64,000 bases of DNA, from NCBI GenBank assembly GCA_030847615.1, contig JAUMIR010000001.1, forward strand, positions 86,973,501 to 87,037,500, given 5' to 3'. This DNA is from Gambelia wislizenii (lineage: Eukaryota > Chordata > Lepidosauria > Squamata > Crotaphytidae). Both the position numbers and the translations under genes were made by a program. Position 1 is the first letter of the stretch, and each line of letters opens with the position of its first letter. This document shows, one piece after another, positions 45,804-57,393 of the stretch. A model generated the notes under the pieces. It did no database searches. It worked only from the letters and a program-made list of their open reading frames with translations, and had not been told where the DNA came from.

Positions 45804-47411
45804 GCTGATCATATGACTATAGTCAGTGTGGATTGAATTTGAAAGTTCACTGCAGCTCCCCTTTAAAAGTAAATGTGCTGGGGAAACCCATGTTTGCCCC
45901 AGAAAACAGGTGGAACAGCTTCAGTTACGGGCATTGGTGCCAGGAAGTGTTCCTCCTCTATGAACTTGTCCTACTTTCTTGACTGGTTTGGGACTATTTG
46001 CTAGTATTTCTCTATGGTGCAAGCTGTTCACTGCTTTTGCACATTGTGTCCTGACATACATTGGTGGATCTCTAGGATCCGGATGGATGGATGACCCCCT
46101 GTGGAGGTGATGTTGGCTGCTGTGTTTCTTGCTGTAGTTCTTGGGGGTGATTAAACCACCAAGTGATCATTCAGTGCCAATCCCTATCACAGGAGCAACA
46201 CTATATATCCAGAAGGTGGTGTTTTGTTTTGTTTTTAAAGTCCAGGATAGATTGAATCCCTTCCTACCCCCACAAAAATTCCCAAGGGACTATATAATTC
46301 TTTATTGCAGTGTGCACTGTGTTCCTTGGCCATTCAATGGCCTTGCTGTTGAAGGCAGAGGGAGAGACATTATTTTCAGTTTCGTTTAAATTTTCACAAC
46401 ATTGTTCCTTTTAAAAAGAACATCCAAAGCCATGAGACTGAAGACATACACCAAGTTGCTGGTAGGCTAAGTTGACCCTGGGGCATATGGCATGTTCTGT
46501 GTCTTTTGTGGGAATTTCTATGTTCTAGCCAGCAAGAATCTAGAAGAGCCTTTTACTGATGGATTCTAGATTAGCAGTTCCTTGGAAGTGTGATATCAAA
46601 AAACCATGCATCTTCAGCCGAGAGAGTGCAAATGTTTTCCTAACCTACTGTTATCAAGACCTGCATTTGCATTTCTCTTTCATTTGGTATTTAACATCAC
46701 ACTTCAAAGTGAAGGAGAACTCCATTTCTGTATGTATCAGGAAAAGGCTAAAAGCTTCCAGCAAGGCAGTAATGACTCACAGTTGTTATGGACAAAGCTC
46801 TACAATAGCATCCACATGCTGATGTCATGGTGCTTAAACTTCATTGTCGGGAGGGATCAGAAGTGGCAAAGAGGGTGTCTAGGAATGTATGGCCCACAAA
46901 ATGCAGATGGGAACAATGACAGTTTAAAATTAATAAAGCAACAGCAGTCTTGACTCAACTCACAGCATAGTTCTGTCATTTCAGAACAGACAAATGCCTA
47001 CCCACCCATCGTGCATAAAGCTATATACTGTACATTTAAGCTAATCTTCAATGAGACTCCATCAGCTCAATGAGACTCCATTATATTGCAGGGTTATGGT
47101 AATACTGGTTTGCCTTGTGAGGCTTTAGCAGCAAATGAAAATACAGAAGGGAGTAGATGGAGCTTATACGCAGCATGGACAGAAACATTATGCAAATCTG
47201 TACATATTAGGCACCTGTTAAAAAGATAATCAACAAGGGCACGTAAAAGTATTGGCAAGCCTACAGATACAGATGGCATGCAAGTCAAAATCAAATGAAA
47301 GTCAAGTAGATTTCAGTGAATCAAAAATTTTGACAACTAGCCTTCTAAAGTTTTGATAATCTGCCTTCTAGAAAAGGTGTACCATACCCACATATACCTT
47401 TTATGTCAGTA
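45804..47411. other. Unassigned sequence
   Basis: No gene recognised; the frame at 46606-46953 has no known domain. A short tandem 'caatgagactccat' lies at about 47049-47082. Confidence 0.4.
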
Positions 47412-47656
47412 CAGTCAGACCTCTGCATCCACAGAGTTTGGTTCCAGATACCAGAAACTGCAGATAACAGCGAACCTATTAAAATAAAGGACTTCAAGAA
47501 AAAAACATACCATACAGTTGTGTTGGAGGACCTAGAAGATGCCTAGAGAGGACACCTCTCTAGGCATTTACTAGCACGACTCTATGGTATGTGTCTCTAT
47601 TTTGTGTCCCACAGATAACTGAAACTGTAGTTCCATGGATGCAGGGTTCTGATTGT
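47412..47656. mobile_element. Tigger/MER2-like element, diverged
   Basis: It starts CAGTCAGACCTCTGCATCC after TA (47410-47411) and ends near 'gatgcagggttctgattg'. The ends are inverted relative to each other, and the 'ggttccagataccagaaactgc' interior fits the MER2/Tigger pattern. Older than the copy at 3572-3802. Confidence 0.6.
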
Positions 47657-49272
47657 TTAACTACAAGACAACTAAATATGTCTAGATGCCTGATCTCTGT
47701 GCGCTGGACCTACCATTAGGCAAAGTGTGGTGGTTGACTTAGGTAGCTGATTTGGGGTCTTATGAAAAGGAAGCAAAGTCTTCCTTTCTTTAGTATCTTA
47801 TTAATAATGGCTTGAATCATATTGTAAATTCCAGCTAGAACAGACCCATTGAATCAATTGGGTTTACCTATAGCTATATACCTATAGCTATATACCAATA
47901 TACCTATATATTGACCCACTATTTGACAATTGATTTGATGGCTCTATTCTAGTTAGGGCTAACCAACAGGATTTAGTGCATTGTGTTGACTGCCATAATG
48001 AGAGAGAAGCATTTGAGGGTTTCTGCTCAGGTGCCAAAAATAACTTGACTGACCTTGGGTACTGTGTGCCTGGCCATGGAACTCCAGAGGATGCCATTTA
48101 CTGCTCTCCCTTGTGCAGCAAAGTATCACAAACTGGCCCTGCAAGTTGAATACTGATCCACTATAGGCTGGGTATCAACCAAACACAGAGAAAAGATAGG
48201 GGAATAGATTGCTTCTCTTGTCCCAAACAATGGGAGGGGAAAAAATCTCCTCCATATACACATCTGCTAACCTGTGACTCATATTTTTGCTTCCTCATCA
48301 CTTCAGTCTTGACTCCCATACCACTCCTTAAAAATAACACCAAAACTCCAGTTCTATTGATGTGGGGGATAGGCCAGTGCTAAGATTGATTTTTCCATCC
48401 CGCTCTGTTATTGCAAATATGATTCAGCAATGTCTGGTCCCATCCAAGCTGAAAGGCTAATATTGCTTCACTTACTGGGAAAGCACTTGTAGCCCCAATT
48501 AACAATTCTTGCTTTGAGGGGATAGACTAGCCACCGAATGACCATCCTGTAAAACACAGGCAGGAAGACACCTGTGAAACTGTCCCATGATTTGGACACA
48601 TTTTTTTTTGCCCAGAGAGACATGTCTGTTCTGTGCTCAGAATAAACAGAAATTTGACATAGGACATGTATCTTGCAGCATCAGTAAGATGTTACAAAGC
48701 AAAAGGACCATTCTGGCAATAAAAGTCAGTGCTGTTGCATCAATCATATTATGTTTGCTCCTCTCAGATCACAGAAACATCTGCAACCATAACAAATCCA
48801 ACTGTATGTCCGTTGTGAAATATCACCATGCCACATCTTTGCTGTGCAGATGCTCTGCAATACAAAAAGGCCCCCAATTTTCAAATTCTGTGCCAAAATA
48901 CTGTGATTTCTGCATTGAAAGTATGTGCAAATAATAATAATTGCACAAATGCGTAGTGCAGATGAGTTTTGCAATGTCTCTTGAAATTAAACCTTTTGAG
49001 CTAGTTCTGAGTCAGGTAAGATTATGGCAAAAAGAAAGGCATGGGCAGGTTGGGGGAATCAGAAAATGATTGGGTAAAATGTGGGAAGGGTAGACAGGCA
49101 GGCAGGGTATGATGGGATTCATCCTGTGTTAAATTACCAGCTTTTCATTGGCGCAATAGAATCCGTCTTGCCTTCCCCACTGCCATATCCACCCATGCCG
49201 CAAAATATACTCCATAGGAGCTTCAGCCTTCCAAAGTAGATTTGAGGATCATATGGGAGGCTGCATAGAGAG
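47657..49272. other. Unassigned sequence
   Basis: Short tandem 'cctatagctatata' near 47866-47895. No gene supported. Confidence 0.4.
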
Positions 49273-49600
49273 TCAGAGAATCATAGAGTTGGAAAAGACC
49301 ACAAGGGCCATCTAGTCCAGCCCTCTGCCATGCAGGAATATACAATCAAACCATTCCCAAAAGGTGGCCATCCAGACTCTGTTTAAAAACCTTCAAGGAA
49401 GGATACCCCACCGTGCTCCGAGGGAGTGTGTTCCACTACCAAACAGCTCGTTGGTGGAATCCCTTTTCCTGTAGTTTGAGTCCATCGCTCCATGTCCTGG
49501 TCTCTGGAACAGCAGAAAACAAGCTTGCTCCATCCTCAATATGACATCCCTTCAAACAAGTAAACATGGTTATCATGTCACCTTTTAGAAGGTGGAATCT
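49273..49600 (-). mobile_element. CR1 LINE 3' end
   Basis: It starts 'agagaatcatagagttggaaaag' and follows the CR1 3' region in reverse: 'accacaagggccatctagtccag', 'ctctgtttaaaaacctt', 'catgtcacctttta'. About 330 bp remain, non-coding. Confidence 0.8.
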
Positions 49601-50023
49601 GTTCTGACAGCAAGCACACACTAATGGATGCAACATATGACTTCCCAGCAACCCTATGTGCAAAGCAATCCTAAAGGAAATTACTCAGAAGTAATCCCTA
49701 CAGATTTGAAATTTATCTTGCTTCCAAGAAAGTCTGTTTGGGATTGCAGAATTATTTATTTATCTATGTATTTATTTTTAAAAAAGCTTTCTGGGAACCT
49801 GATTTAATTTCTTGAAGTGTCCATATTTAGACAAACAGCAGCAGCAGCAGCAACAACTAGTATTAATTTTTGCAATTAGTTTATGTAAAAACAACAAGCA
49901 GTGGTGATTTTTCAGAGAGAATTCTGGGAACTGCATTCCAAAAAGTAACCTTTCCAGCCATTGACAGAGAGGCATTTAAAACGTATGTGGCAAACCAATA
50001 TGGAATAGATGTAACTGTCTGAT
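49601..50023. other. Unassigned sequence with (CAG)n
   Basis: A short (CAG)n run at about 49836-49852 and a palindromic-repeat fragment at about 49915-49965 ('gagaattctgggaactgcatt'). No gene. Confidence 0.4.
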
Positions 50024-50409
50024 CCCCTCTCTCTCTCTGGTTTTACTTCACAAACGAGGATTCAGGAAGGACTCATCCCGCGCTTTCTGCAAGCGCGCTG
50101 ATGACTAAAAAGGCCAATCCGAGATAAACAAGTCCAGTTGCAGAAAGCACAGCAGAGGGTCTCCTTGGGTGATGTTTCGAGTTGTGATTCTTTCTGCGTT
50201 GTCGTTTCTCTTCAAGACTTGTTCGGCGTGAGTTCTCAAATAAGGCTGCAGCATTGTGGATAGTGTGTCTCTATGCCTCCCGATGTGAGGCCAGGGTGGA
50301 CCATTGTTAGTGATCAATTTGGCCAAGCCTGAGGTGTTGTTTCAGGGAGTCCTTGTATCGCTTTCTTGGAGTGTTCCTCTTACGCTGACCCGTGGCGAGT
50401 TCACCATAG
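50024..50409 (-). mobile_element. LINE-Z copy 4, short 3' end
   Basis: It starts with the CTCTCTCTCTGG end and a mutated 3' hairpin (CTTCACAAACGAGG, about 50047-50060). It continues through the zinc-finger and post-RT sequence to 'ttcaccatag' at 50409. 5'-truncated; no clear target duplication. Confidence 0.75.
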
Positions 50410-50696
50410 TTCACACTGCAAAATTAAATGTGGGAAGCTGCATTGCTGGAATAACAATAACTATAGTTTCTCATTGCCTTTGCAGTTCAGTAAATACAAA
50501 AATCTTAAGCAAACAAAGATTACTTTGGATGACAGGAGTTATAGGAGTTATAACACATGTAGGGGCATTAGGTTGGGGAAGGTTACATTAATGCTTGGAA
50601 AGAATCTATACAATAACTACATTGCATTCATGTAAGCTCATTCCATTATTGAAGTTAAAGACTTATTGTGCTGAATGTTCCAATGGTATTTTCCAT

Positions 50697-50931
50697 AAAC
50701 TGAAACTGAGAAGGCATGACTCATTGGAAAAGACAAGGATACTTGGTAAGGTAGAAGGCAGTAGGAAAAGAGGAAGACTGCATTCCAAGTGTATAGACTC
50801 AGTCAAGAAAGCCACAGCCCTGAGTTTGCAAGACCTGAGCAGGGCTGTTGATGACAGGGTGACTTGAAGGTCTCTTATTCATAGAGTTGCCATAAGTTGA
50901 AGTTGACTTGACATCAGTTAATAACAACAAT
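50697..50931 (+). mobile_element. RTE-BovB 3' end
   Basis: In frame it reads ...LGKVEGSRKRGRLHSKCIDSVKKATALSLQDLSRAVDDRVT, the last part of the BovB ORF. Then comes the 3' UTR 'gttgccataagttgaagttgacttgacatcagttaataacaacaa' (landmark). The end of this 3' UTR is shared with the Sauria SINEs in this window. 5'-truncated copy. Confidence 0.8.
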
Positions 50932-51285
50932 TTCCTATAAAGAGATATGTTTGCAAAAAGTATCACATAAGTCTGTTAATTGGTTATTTGGCATAAATGT
51001 GTATATATGGATGAGGGATACCTCTGGTTCTTAAACATTACACAAATGTAAAAAGGTACAAACCATAGCAGCAAGTAGCTCTGATGTCATTGGGTCTAAA
51101 CTTCACAGGAGCTATACAAGATACCAAACCTATTGGAGGACTATAGTTTAGCACCATGGATAGCTCCTTGAAAATTTAGATTAAACCCTGGAGTGGATTT
51201 ACTTCCTCACTGACACTGGAGTCAACAACTGTTACTGGGTAAAACATAAAACTGGGTAAGACTGCTACTGTAGATTGTATAACCC
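50932..51285. other. Unassigned sequence
   Basis: Nothing recognisable. Confidence 0.35.
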
Positions 51286-51655
51286 GGCGGTTGGCAACTG
51301 CCTAGGAGGCAGGGACCCGTTATCACCCCTTTGAAGGCTGCACCAGTACATTGTCAGTACACTGGAAATAAAGTCACATCATGTTACTTCTGGTTCCTTT
51401 TGTAGCAACACTGAAGCACCAAACAAGGTTTTTCTAGGGTATGTTGGATGAGGAAGAAGGCAAAATATCAATTATTTTTTCCCAAGTTGGATGTGTTCTC
51501 AGCATTTGGGGTGTGTGTGCAAAATCACTTTAAAATTTCTTGGATATTTTTAAAATATATGGAATCTGGGGGTTGTGGGGAGTCCCATGGACTTCAGGGG
51601 CTGAAGTGGGTCTTTGCCTTGTGTGCACCCTGTGGTCTATACTTTCCCCAGCCTA
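51286..51655. mobile_element. hAT-like non-autonomous element, tentative
   Basis: The left end 'ggcggttggcaactgccta' and right end 'actttccccagcctag' look like degenerate hAT termini. The interior includes 'cttctggttccttttgtagc' and G-rich patches as in the element at 22150-22640. No 8-bp duplication recognised. Confidence 0.35.
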
Positions 51656-52344
51656 GTAAAACTCATAGAAGATTCTAAAAATAACAACCATGTATGCTGT
51701 GAATAGTGTCTGTGGATTCAGATGTTCATGAGGAAAGGAAGCCCTTCTGAACATGATCATAATTTTTTTTGTCATGTCAAGGAAATGCAACCTGCAACTT
51801 CTGCAAAACTTGCATATACCCCTTAGTGAAAATGAGTTGTATATGCATTAACAAAGGCAGTTTTCCACATTCACACCAAGGCCTGGCGAATGCACTAGCA
51901 GAAAGCATGATCTCAAAATGATGCTGGGGAAATATGCAAACCAAATGGTGCATGTTTGTCCAGCCATTTTGGGACTATTGTGTTAGTTATGGAGTGTGCT
52001 GGATCTCTCTGAAGACCATGCATATGAAATGGGAAAGTATGACCTTTTCCTTAGGAGCTGTGCTAATGTCTCCATGGTCATCAACACCTTGCCATGAATG
52101 TGGCCATGCACAATCATCACTGTTCATTCACATTGACTAGTCCATTTACATTCCCAATAAAGCAGCAACGTACAATAAAACGAACTGACTTTTTTAAAAA
52201 GTTCATACTTATAAAGTAATCAACCATATTCAGCTTTTTAAAAAACCAGCTATACATAATTTAGATAGAAACTGTAACAATGCAATCCTTCAACAGATAA
52301 AATGACAGTGAAGGAATTAGACATTAATGAAAGGTCTACAATAT
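51656..52344. other. Unassigned sequence
   Basis: No gene or named repeat recognised. Confidence 0.35.
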
Positions 52345-52470
52345 ACTTTGGAGAGTCAGCACGGTGTAGTGCTTTAAGCGTTGGACTAGGACACTGGAGA
52401 GCAGAGTTCGAATCTCGACTTGGCCATGGAAACCCACTGGGTGACCTTAGACAAGTTACTGTTACCTGCC
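52345..52470 (+). mobile_element. Sauria-type SINE, 5' tRNA-related part
   Basis: The head 'cacggtgtagtgctttaagcg' and the B-box GTTCGAATC (near 52407) are followed by 'aaacccactgggtgacctta'. This is the tRNA-related and central part of the Sauria SINE. The BovB-like 3' half is missing. The L1 at 52492 was inserted just downstream. Confidence 0.75.
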
Positions 52471-52491
52471 TTTACATCCCCAATCTTTTAA

Positions 52492-55400
52492 ATTAAAATA
52501 TAATTTTATTCAAGAGTTTCAAACACAAACATAAACACTAACACTTATAACAGACATACAAATCACATACAAAGACATGCACCCACCCCCTCCCCCCTCC
52601 CCCTTTTTTTTTTTTTTTTTAAAAAGACTTCCCGTAACTCTCTAAATACTTTTCTAAGGAAATTTTTTCTTAAGTATCCTCTCAATAATAATTCCAATTA
52701 TATTTATATCATCTATTCTTAATCTACTTTCACTATACAAATCTTTCAAGTATAATATTCATTAATTAATTTCAATCATTTCTCTTATTATCACTGATTA
52801 ATACATAACTGTTAAGTACAACATTAAAATTCACATTTTAAACCCCAAAATCTTATTATCTCCATAATTTGTTTTATAATACTCTATTAGCGGTTCCCAA
52901 TTCTTCATAAAATTCTCATTTGTCTTGTTTTTTATCCAATTTGTTAATTTATCTAATAGTGCAAATTCCAGAATTTTTTCCATCCATTCCCCATATGTTG
53001 GAATCTCATTAGTTTTCCATTTCCTTGCATATATTATCCTCGCAGCCGTGATCATGTAGCTAATTAATGTACTGTACTTTCTCTCCATACTATTTCTTAG
53101 ATCTAACATGTTCAAAAGATATAACTCAGGCCTTTTTTTTATTTCAACTTTTAGTATTTTCTCAATCCATTTATTAACTCTAAACCAGTACCTCTTCGCT
53201 CTCTCACATTTCCACCACATGTGGTAGAATGAGCCTATTTGTTTCTGACACTTCCAGCATTTATTTGAACTGTTTTTATAAATCTTTGCCAGTTTTTGTG
53301 GAGTTATATACCACTTGTACATCATTTTATAATAGTTTTCTTTAACGTTGTTTGAGCATGTAAATTTTAATCCTTTAATCCATACCTGTTCCCAACGATC
53401 TAAATTTAATTGATGTCCCACATTCTGTGCCCATTCTACCATACATTTTTTAATTTGCTCCTCTTCTGTATTGTATCTTAATAACAATTTGTAAATCTTA
53501 CTGATCAAGTGGTCTTCCTTTGAGCATAACAATTTTTCTAATTCAGATATTTCCTCCTCATATTGAAATTGTTTTAAATCTTCTTTAGCCCTTTCTCTCA
53601 GTTGATAATAACTCAGCCATTGCATTTTTATCCCTTCACTTTCCAATTGCTGTTTCTCTTTAATTTTCCATTGGGTTCCCTTTTTTTCTATTAGGTCCCT
53701 ATATTTTACCCATTGTTCTGCCCTTAATTCTTTTTTACAAAAAGCCTCTTGTGGCGAAAGCCAGCCAGGTAATTTAGAGTTTATTCTTTTCTTATATTTT
53801 TGCCATACTCTTATTAATGACCTTCTTATGCTATGATTTTTAAATTCAGCGTTAACTTTAATTTTGTTATACCATAGGTACCCATGCCATCCCATTCTTA
53901 TTTCATGTCCTTCTAGATCTAATTCTCTTTTATTCTCCAATGTAACCCATTGCTTAATCCATGTTAAACATGCCGCCTCATAGTATATCTTCAAATCAGG
54001 CAAACCCAATCCTCCCCTTTCCCTAATATCCGTCAGTAGTTTCCATCTAATTCTAGGTTTTTTCCAATTCCAAATAAATTTTGATAATTCCCTTTGCCAT
54101 TTCTTAAATATTTCGTTAGATATTATAATTGGTACCGTTTGGAATAAAAATAGTAATCTTGGCAATACATTCATTTTAATTGCTGCTATTTTTCCTAACA
54201 GGGATAACTTTAGATCTTTCCATTTTTGTAAGTCTTGATTAATTTCCCTCCAAATTTTTTCATAGTTATTTGCAAATAGTTGCTGTGTTCTATCTGTTAT
54301 GTTTACTCCCAAATATTTTACCATTTTCACAATTTGAAATCCTGTTTTCCCACTTAGTTGTTCTTTTTCTATCTTATCCATGTTTTTAGTCAGTATCTTT
54401 GTTTTATCAATATTTATTCTGAGGCCTGCGTATTTTCCATATTCTTCTATTATTTGTAAAAATGGGTCTATACTTTTTAGTGGATCCTCAATCATTATAA
54501 CTAAATCGTCTGCAAAGGCTTTTAATTTAAATTCCTCCTTTCCAATTTTGATTCCCCTAATTCCTTTTTCTTCTCTTATATTTAAATTTAGAATTTCCAA
54601 GGCTAGGATAAATAACAATGGTGATAGCGGGCAACCCTGCCTAGTTCCCTTCTCAATATTTATTGCTTCTGTAGATCTGCCATTAATTATTAATTTAGCT
54701 TTTTGCTCCGTATAAATTGCTTGTATCCAATTACAAAAATTTTCACCTAGCTTTATTTCATTTATGACCTCTAATAAGAATTGCCAATTTAACCTGTCGA
54801 AAGCTTTTTCGGCATCTAGAAATATTAACGCCCCCTTTATTTCATTATGGTATGTCAAGTATTCTAATGTGTTAATAACCGTCCTAGTATTATCCCTTAT
54901 CTGTCTCTTTGGTAAAAAACCACTTTGATCTTTATGGATATAAATTTGTAATATTGATTTTAGTCTATTTGATAATATAATTGCAAAAATTTTATAATCT
55001 TCATTTAACAATGAAATGGGCCTATAATTTTCCATCAAGTTTGGGTCTTTATTTTCTTTATGAATTAACACTATATTTGCTTCTTTCCAACTATTAGGGA
55101 TTGGATTTTTTTTTATTATATCATTCATGACTTCTCTTAGTGGTTTTAATAGCTCCTCTATAAATTCCTTATAATATGCTGCCGTCAAACCGTCTGGTCC
55201 CGGAGTTTTACCCCGTTTTAACCTTTTAATTGCCTCTCGTATTTCTTCCTCTGTTATATTTTCATTTAATTTTTCTAGCTGAGTATCAGTTAACTTCTTT
55301 ATTTTACAGTTTTGTATATACTGTTTCATCGATTCCTGAGGTACTTTTTGTTTAGCGTATATACTTTCATAGTAATTTCTAAATACTTTCTGAATTTCAA

Positions 55401-57372
55401 CTTCATTTGTTACTTCCCTATTTCCCAATTTCAGCTTTAAAATACTCCTTTTTGTTCTTTCTTTCCTCAATCTATATGCTAGCCATCTGCTTGGCTTGTT
55501 GGCATTTTCAAAATTATTTTGTTTCACATAATTCAGTTTTCTTTTCATTTCTTCCATCATTATCATTTCTAGTTGTTTTTGTAATATATTTATCTGATTT
55601 TTTACTTTTTTATCTTTAGGTGATTTCATTAATTTTTTTTCATTTTGCTTTATCTCCTTCATTAATTTTTCCATTGCTTCTGATCTCTTTTTCCTCCATA
55701 TATTATTCCATTTAATAAATACTCCCCTTATTACAGCTTTGCTAGCATCCCAGACCGTACTATTTCTCACTTCCCCATTAAAGTTATTTTCAAAATATTC
55801 TTTCAGTACTTTTCTACAATCTGCTGTTACCTCTTCCCTCTCTAGCAACAGTTCATTTAACTTCCATTTTCTCTCATAATTATTACTCCTAAATAGCATT
55901 AAAACTGGGTTGTGGTCAGAAATTGGTTTTGCTAGGATTTCCACTTTTTTAACATTTACGGCTATATTATTAGAGGTCCAAATCATGTCAATTCTAGACA
56001 TGGATTTATGTGTGTCTGAGAAGAAAGTAAATTCTTTTTTTCTCCCTTCTTTATATCTCCAGGTATCAATTAATTGAAACTCCTCAGTTATGGCAAAAAA
56101 TTCTCTTACTAATTTCCCCTGATTTTTCTTTATTTTTTTCGAATCTGAATATCTATCTAGATGTGGTTCCACCACTCCATTAAAATCGCCCAGTAGAATC
56201 CACCTATCATAATTTAGTAGTACAATTTCATTCCTTAATTCTTTATAAAAAGTACATTTTTCTTGGACTGGCGCATAAATTCCTACTACTAATATTCTTT
56301 TAGCATCTATATTTACCTCAACGATCACAAATCTGCCTTTGCTATCAGATAGGATTAGTTTGGGGTTCAAATCTTTCTTGATATACATAACCACACCATT
56401 TTTCTTTTTCTGTCCCAATGACAAAAATTCATCTCCCAAACTTTTTTGCTTTAATAAGTAATCTTGATTCTTTTTAATTCGAATTTCTTGTAAACATATA
56501 ATATCTAATTTGATTTTCTTAAGGAAATGGAATACTAGTTTTCTTTTTTTTTCTGTATTTAATCCTTTTACATTCCAAGTGAGAATTTTTTTATTCATCA
56601 ATATTAATTACTCTTTTATTAGTTATCTTCGTTATCCTTTTTCCCCACTTCTTATTGTTTATTTATTTTATTTCAATTCTCTTATTTTTCTTTTATCTCC
56701 CCTCCTCTCCCACCACCCCCTCCCCCCTTTCCCCTCCCCTTATTTCTTCTTGGAAACTCTTTAGTCTTCTTGTTCTGAAATACTCAAGTCCAATAAACTT
56801 TGTTCTTCTGTATCTTTTCTATCTTTCCCTTTCTGCTTTCTTTCCTTTCTTCTCCCTTGGGTATTGTTATCTTCCTCTTCCTCTTCACTGTCAATTTTCT
56901 GTGGGGGTTCTTCTTCATTCATGGTTTTCCCATTCTTATTTTCTCGGGCTAACCCAAGGTCTCTCTTATTCTTTTTAATGAACTCTTTCGCTTTTTCTAT
57001 TGTATTAATTTTATATCTCTCCTTTTTGAATGTAAAGTTCACTCCTTCTAATTTATCCCAACTAAAGTTAATCTTTTCTTTCTTGAGGATCTCCACTAGG
57101 AAGGTGTAATCCTTTCTTCTTCTTAATATCCTCGTAGGGATCTCTTTCATCAAAATCAATGGTCTTCCTTCATATTGTATTCCTTTGTTGTAGTGAACCT
57201 CTAAAATATAGTCTCTTAGTAATTTCTTGGAGCATTGTATTATTATGTCCCTTGGGAGATTTCTTTTCTTCGCAAATGTCGAGTTCAATCTATACACTCT
57301 ATCCAAGCTTTCTTCCAGCTGTTCCTCCTTCCATTCTAAATTTCTAGCTAAGAGTTCTATAACTTTAGACAG
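52492..57372 (-). mobile_element. L1 LINE, 5'-truncated in ORF1, 15-bp target duplication
   Basis: A 4.9-kb minus-strand insertion flanked by TCCCCAATCTTTTAA (52477-52491 and 57373-57387). The duplicated target contains TTTTAA, as expected for L1 endonuclease. The 3' end is AT-rich with a polyadenylation signal AATAAA (complement of 52505-52510) and a G-rich/poly-purine stretch in the 3' UTR (complement of about 52570-52625). ORF2 is uninterrupted, and ORF1 lacks its 5' part because of truncation. This is a recent insertion. Confidence 0.9.
52831..56601 (-). CDS. L1 ORF2 protein, intact (endonuclease-reverse transcriptase)
   Basis: 1256 residues, close to the usual L1 ORF2p length of about 1275. 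The AP endonuclease occupies roughly residues 1-235: N10 in TWNVKGLN, E39 in LQEIR, D139 and N141 in GDFN, then S228-D229-H230. RT lies at about 500-780: NYRPISLL, D596 in FLDAEKAFDR, RQGCPLSPLLF, and F696-A697-D698-D699. The C-terminal segment carries C1115-x2-C1118-x8-H1127-x4-C1132, the L1 cysteine motif. It starts about 160 bp after ORF1. All catalytic residues I could check are present and no stop interrupts the frame, so the protein may be functional and could act on other RNAs. Activity is not shown by sequence alone. Confidence 0.95.
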   Translation of the reverse strand: MMNKKILTWNVKGLNTEKKRKLVFHFLKKIKLDIICLQEIRIKKNQDYLLKQKSLGDEFLSLGQKKKNGVVMYIKKDLNPKLILSDSKGRFVIVEVNIDAKRILVVGIYAPVQEKCTFYKELRNEIVLLNYDRWILLGDFNGVVEPHLDRYSDSKKIKKNQGKLVREFFAITEEFQLIDTWRYKEGRKKEFTFFSDTHKSMSRIDMIWTSNNIAVNVKKVEILAKPISDHNPVLMLFRSNNYERKWKLNELLLEREEVTADCRKVLKEYFENNFNGEVRNSTVWDASKAVIRGVFIKWNNIWRKKRSEAMEKLMKEIKQNEKKLMKSPKDKKVKNQINILQKQLEMIMMEEMKRKLNYVKQNNFENANKPSRWLAYRLRKERTKRSILKLKLGNREVTNEVEIQKVFRNYYESIYAKQKVPQESMKQYIQNCKIKKLTDTQLEKLNENITEEEIREAIKRLKRGKTPGPDGLTAAYYKEFIEELLKPLREVMNDIIKKNPIPNSWKEANIVLIHKENKDPNLMENYRPISLLNEDYKIFAIILSNRLKSILQIYIHKDQSGFLPKRQIRDNTRTVINTLEYLTYHNEIKGALIFLDAEKAFDRLNWQFLLEVINEIKLGENFCNWIQAIYTEQKAKLIINGRSTEAINIEKGTRQGCPLSPLLFILALEILNLNIREEKGIRGIKIGKEEFKLKAFADDLVIMIEDPLKSIDPFLQIIEEYGKYAGLRINIDKTKILTKNMDKIEKEQLSGKTGFQIVKMVKYLGVNITDRTQQLFANNYEKIWREINQDLQKWKDLKLSLLGKIAAIKMNVLPRLLFLFQTVPIIISNEIFKKWQRELSKFIWNWKKPRIRWKLLTDIRERGGLGLPDLKIYYEAACLTWIKQWVTLENKRELDLEGHEIRMGWHGYLWYNKIKVNAEFKNHSIRRSLIRVWQKYKKRINSKLPGWLSPQEAFCKKELRAEQWVKYRDLIEKKGTQWKIKEKQQLESEGIKMQWLSYYQLRERAKEDLKQFQYEEEISELEKLLCSKEDHLISKIYKLLLRYNTEEEQIKKCMVEWAQNVGHQLNLDRWEQVWIKGLKFTCSNNVKENYYKMMYKWYITPQKLAKIYKNSSNKCWKCQKQIGSFYHMWWKCERAKRYWFRVNKWIEKILKVEIKKRPELYLLNMLDLRNSMERKYSTLISYMITAARIIYARKWKTNEIPTYGEWMEKILEFALLDKLTNWIKNKTNENFMKNWEPLIEYYKTNYGDNKILGFKM

Positions 57373-57393
57373 TCCCCAATCTTTTAATAACAT
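56761..57393 (-). pseudogene. L1 ORF1, 5'-truncated (RRM/C-terminal domain only)
   Basis: 210 codons are open, but the first seven (57393-57373) come from the target-site duplication and flank, not from L1. The L1 part resembles the conserved ORF1p core: LDRVYRLNS, then RDIIIQCSKKLLRDYIL (RRM-like), then the C-terminal domain IPTRILRRRKDYTFLVEILKK...FSWDKLEGVNFTFKKERYKI. An acidic/lysine-rich tail ends the frame. The N-terminal coiled coil needed for trimerisation is absent, so the protein would not be a normal ORF1p. The intact ORF2 follows on the same strand. Confidence 0.8.

Noticed and set aside
52345..52470. A real tRNA gene, because of the A/B-box-like head
   Set aside because: No full cloverleaf; the head continues into SINE-specific sequence, and sister copies exist at 59498 with the BovB-like tail.
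54380..55619. Plus-strand frames inside the L1 ORF2 region
   Set aside because: Antisense shadows of the 1256-codon ORF2; hydrophobic composition simply reflects the complement of a lysine-rich coding strand.
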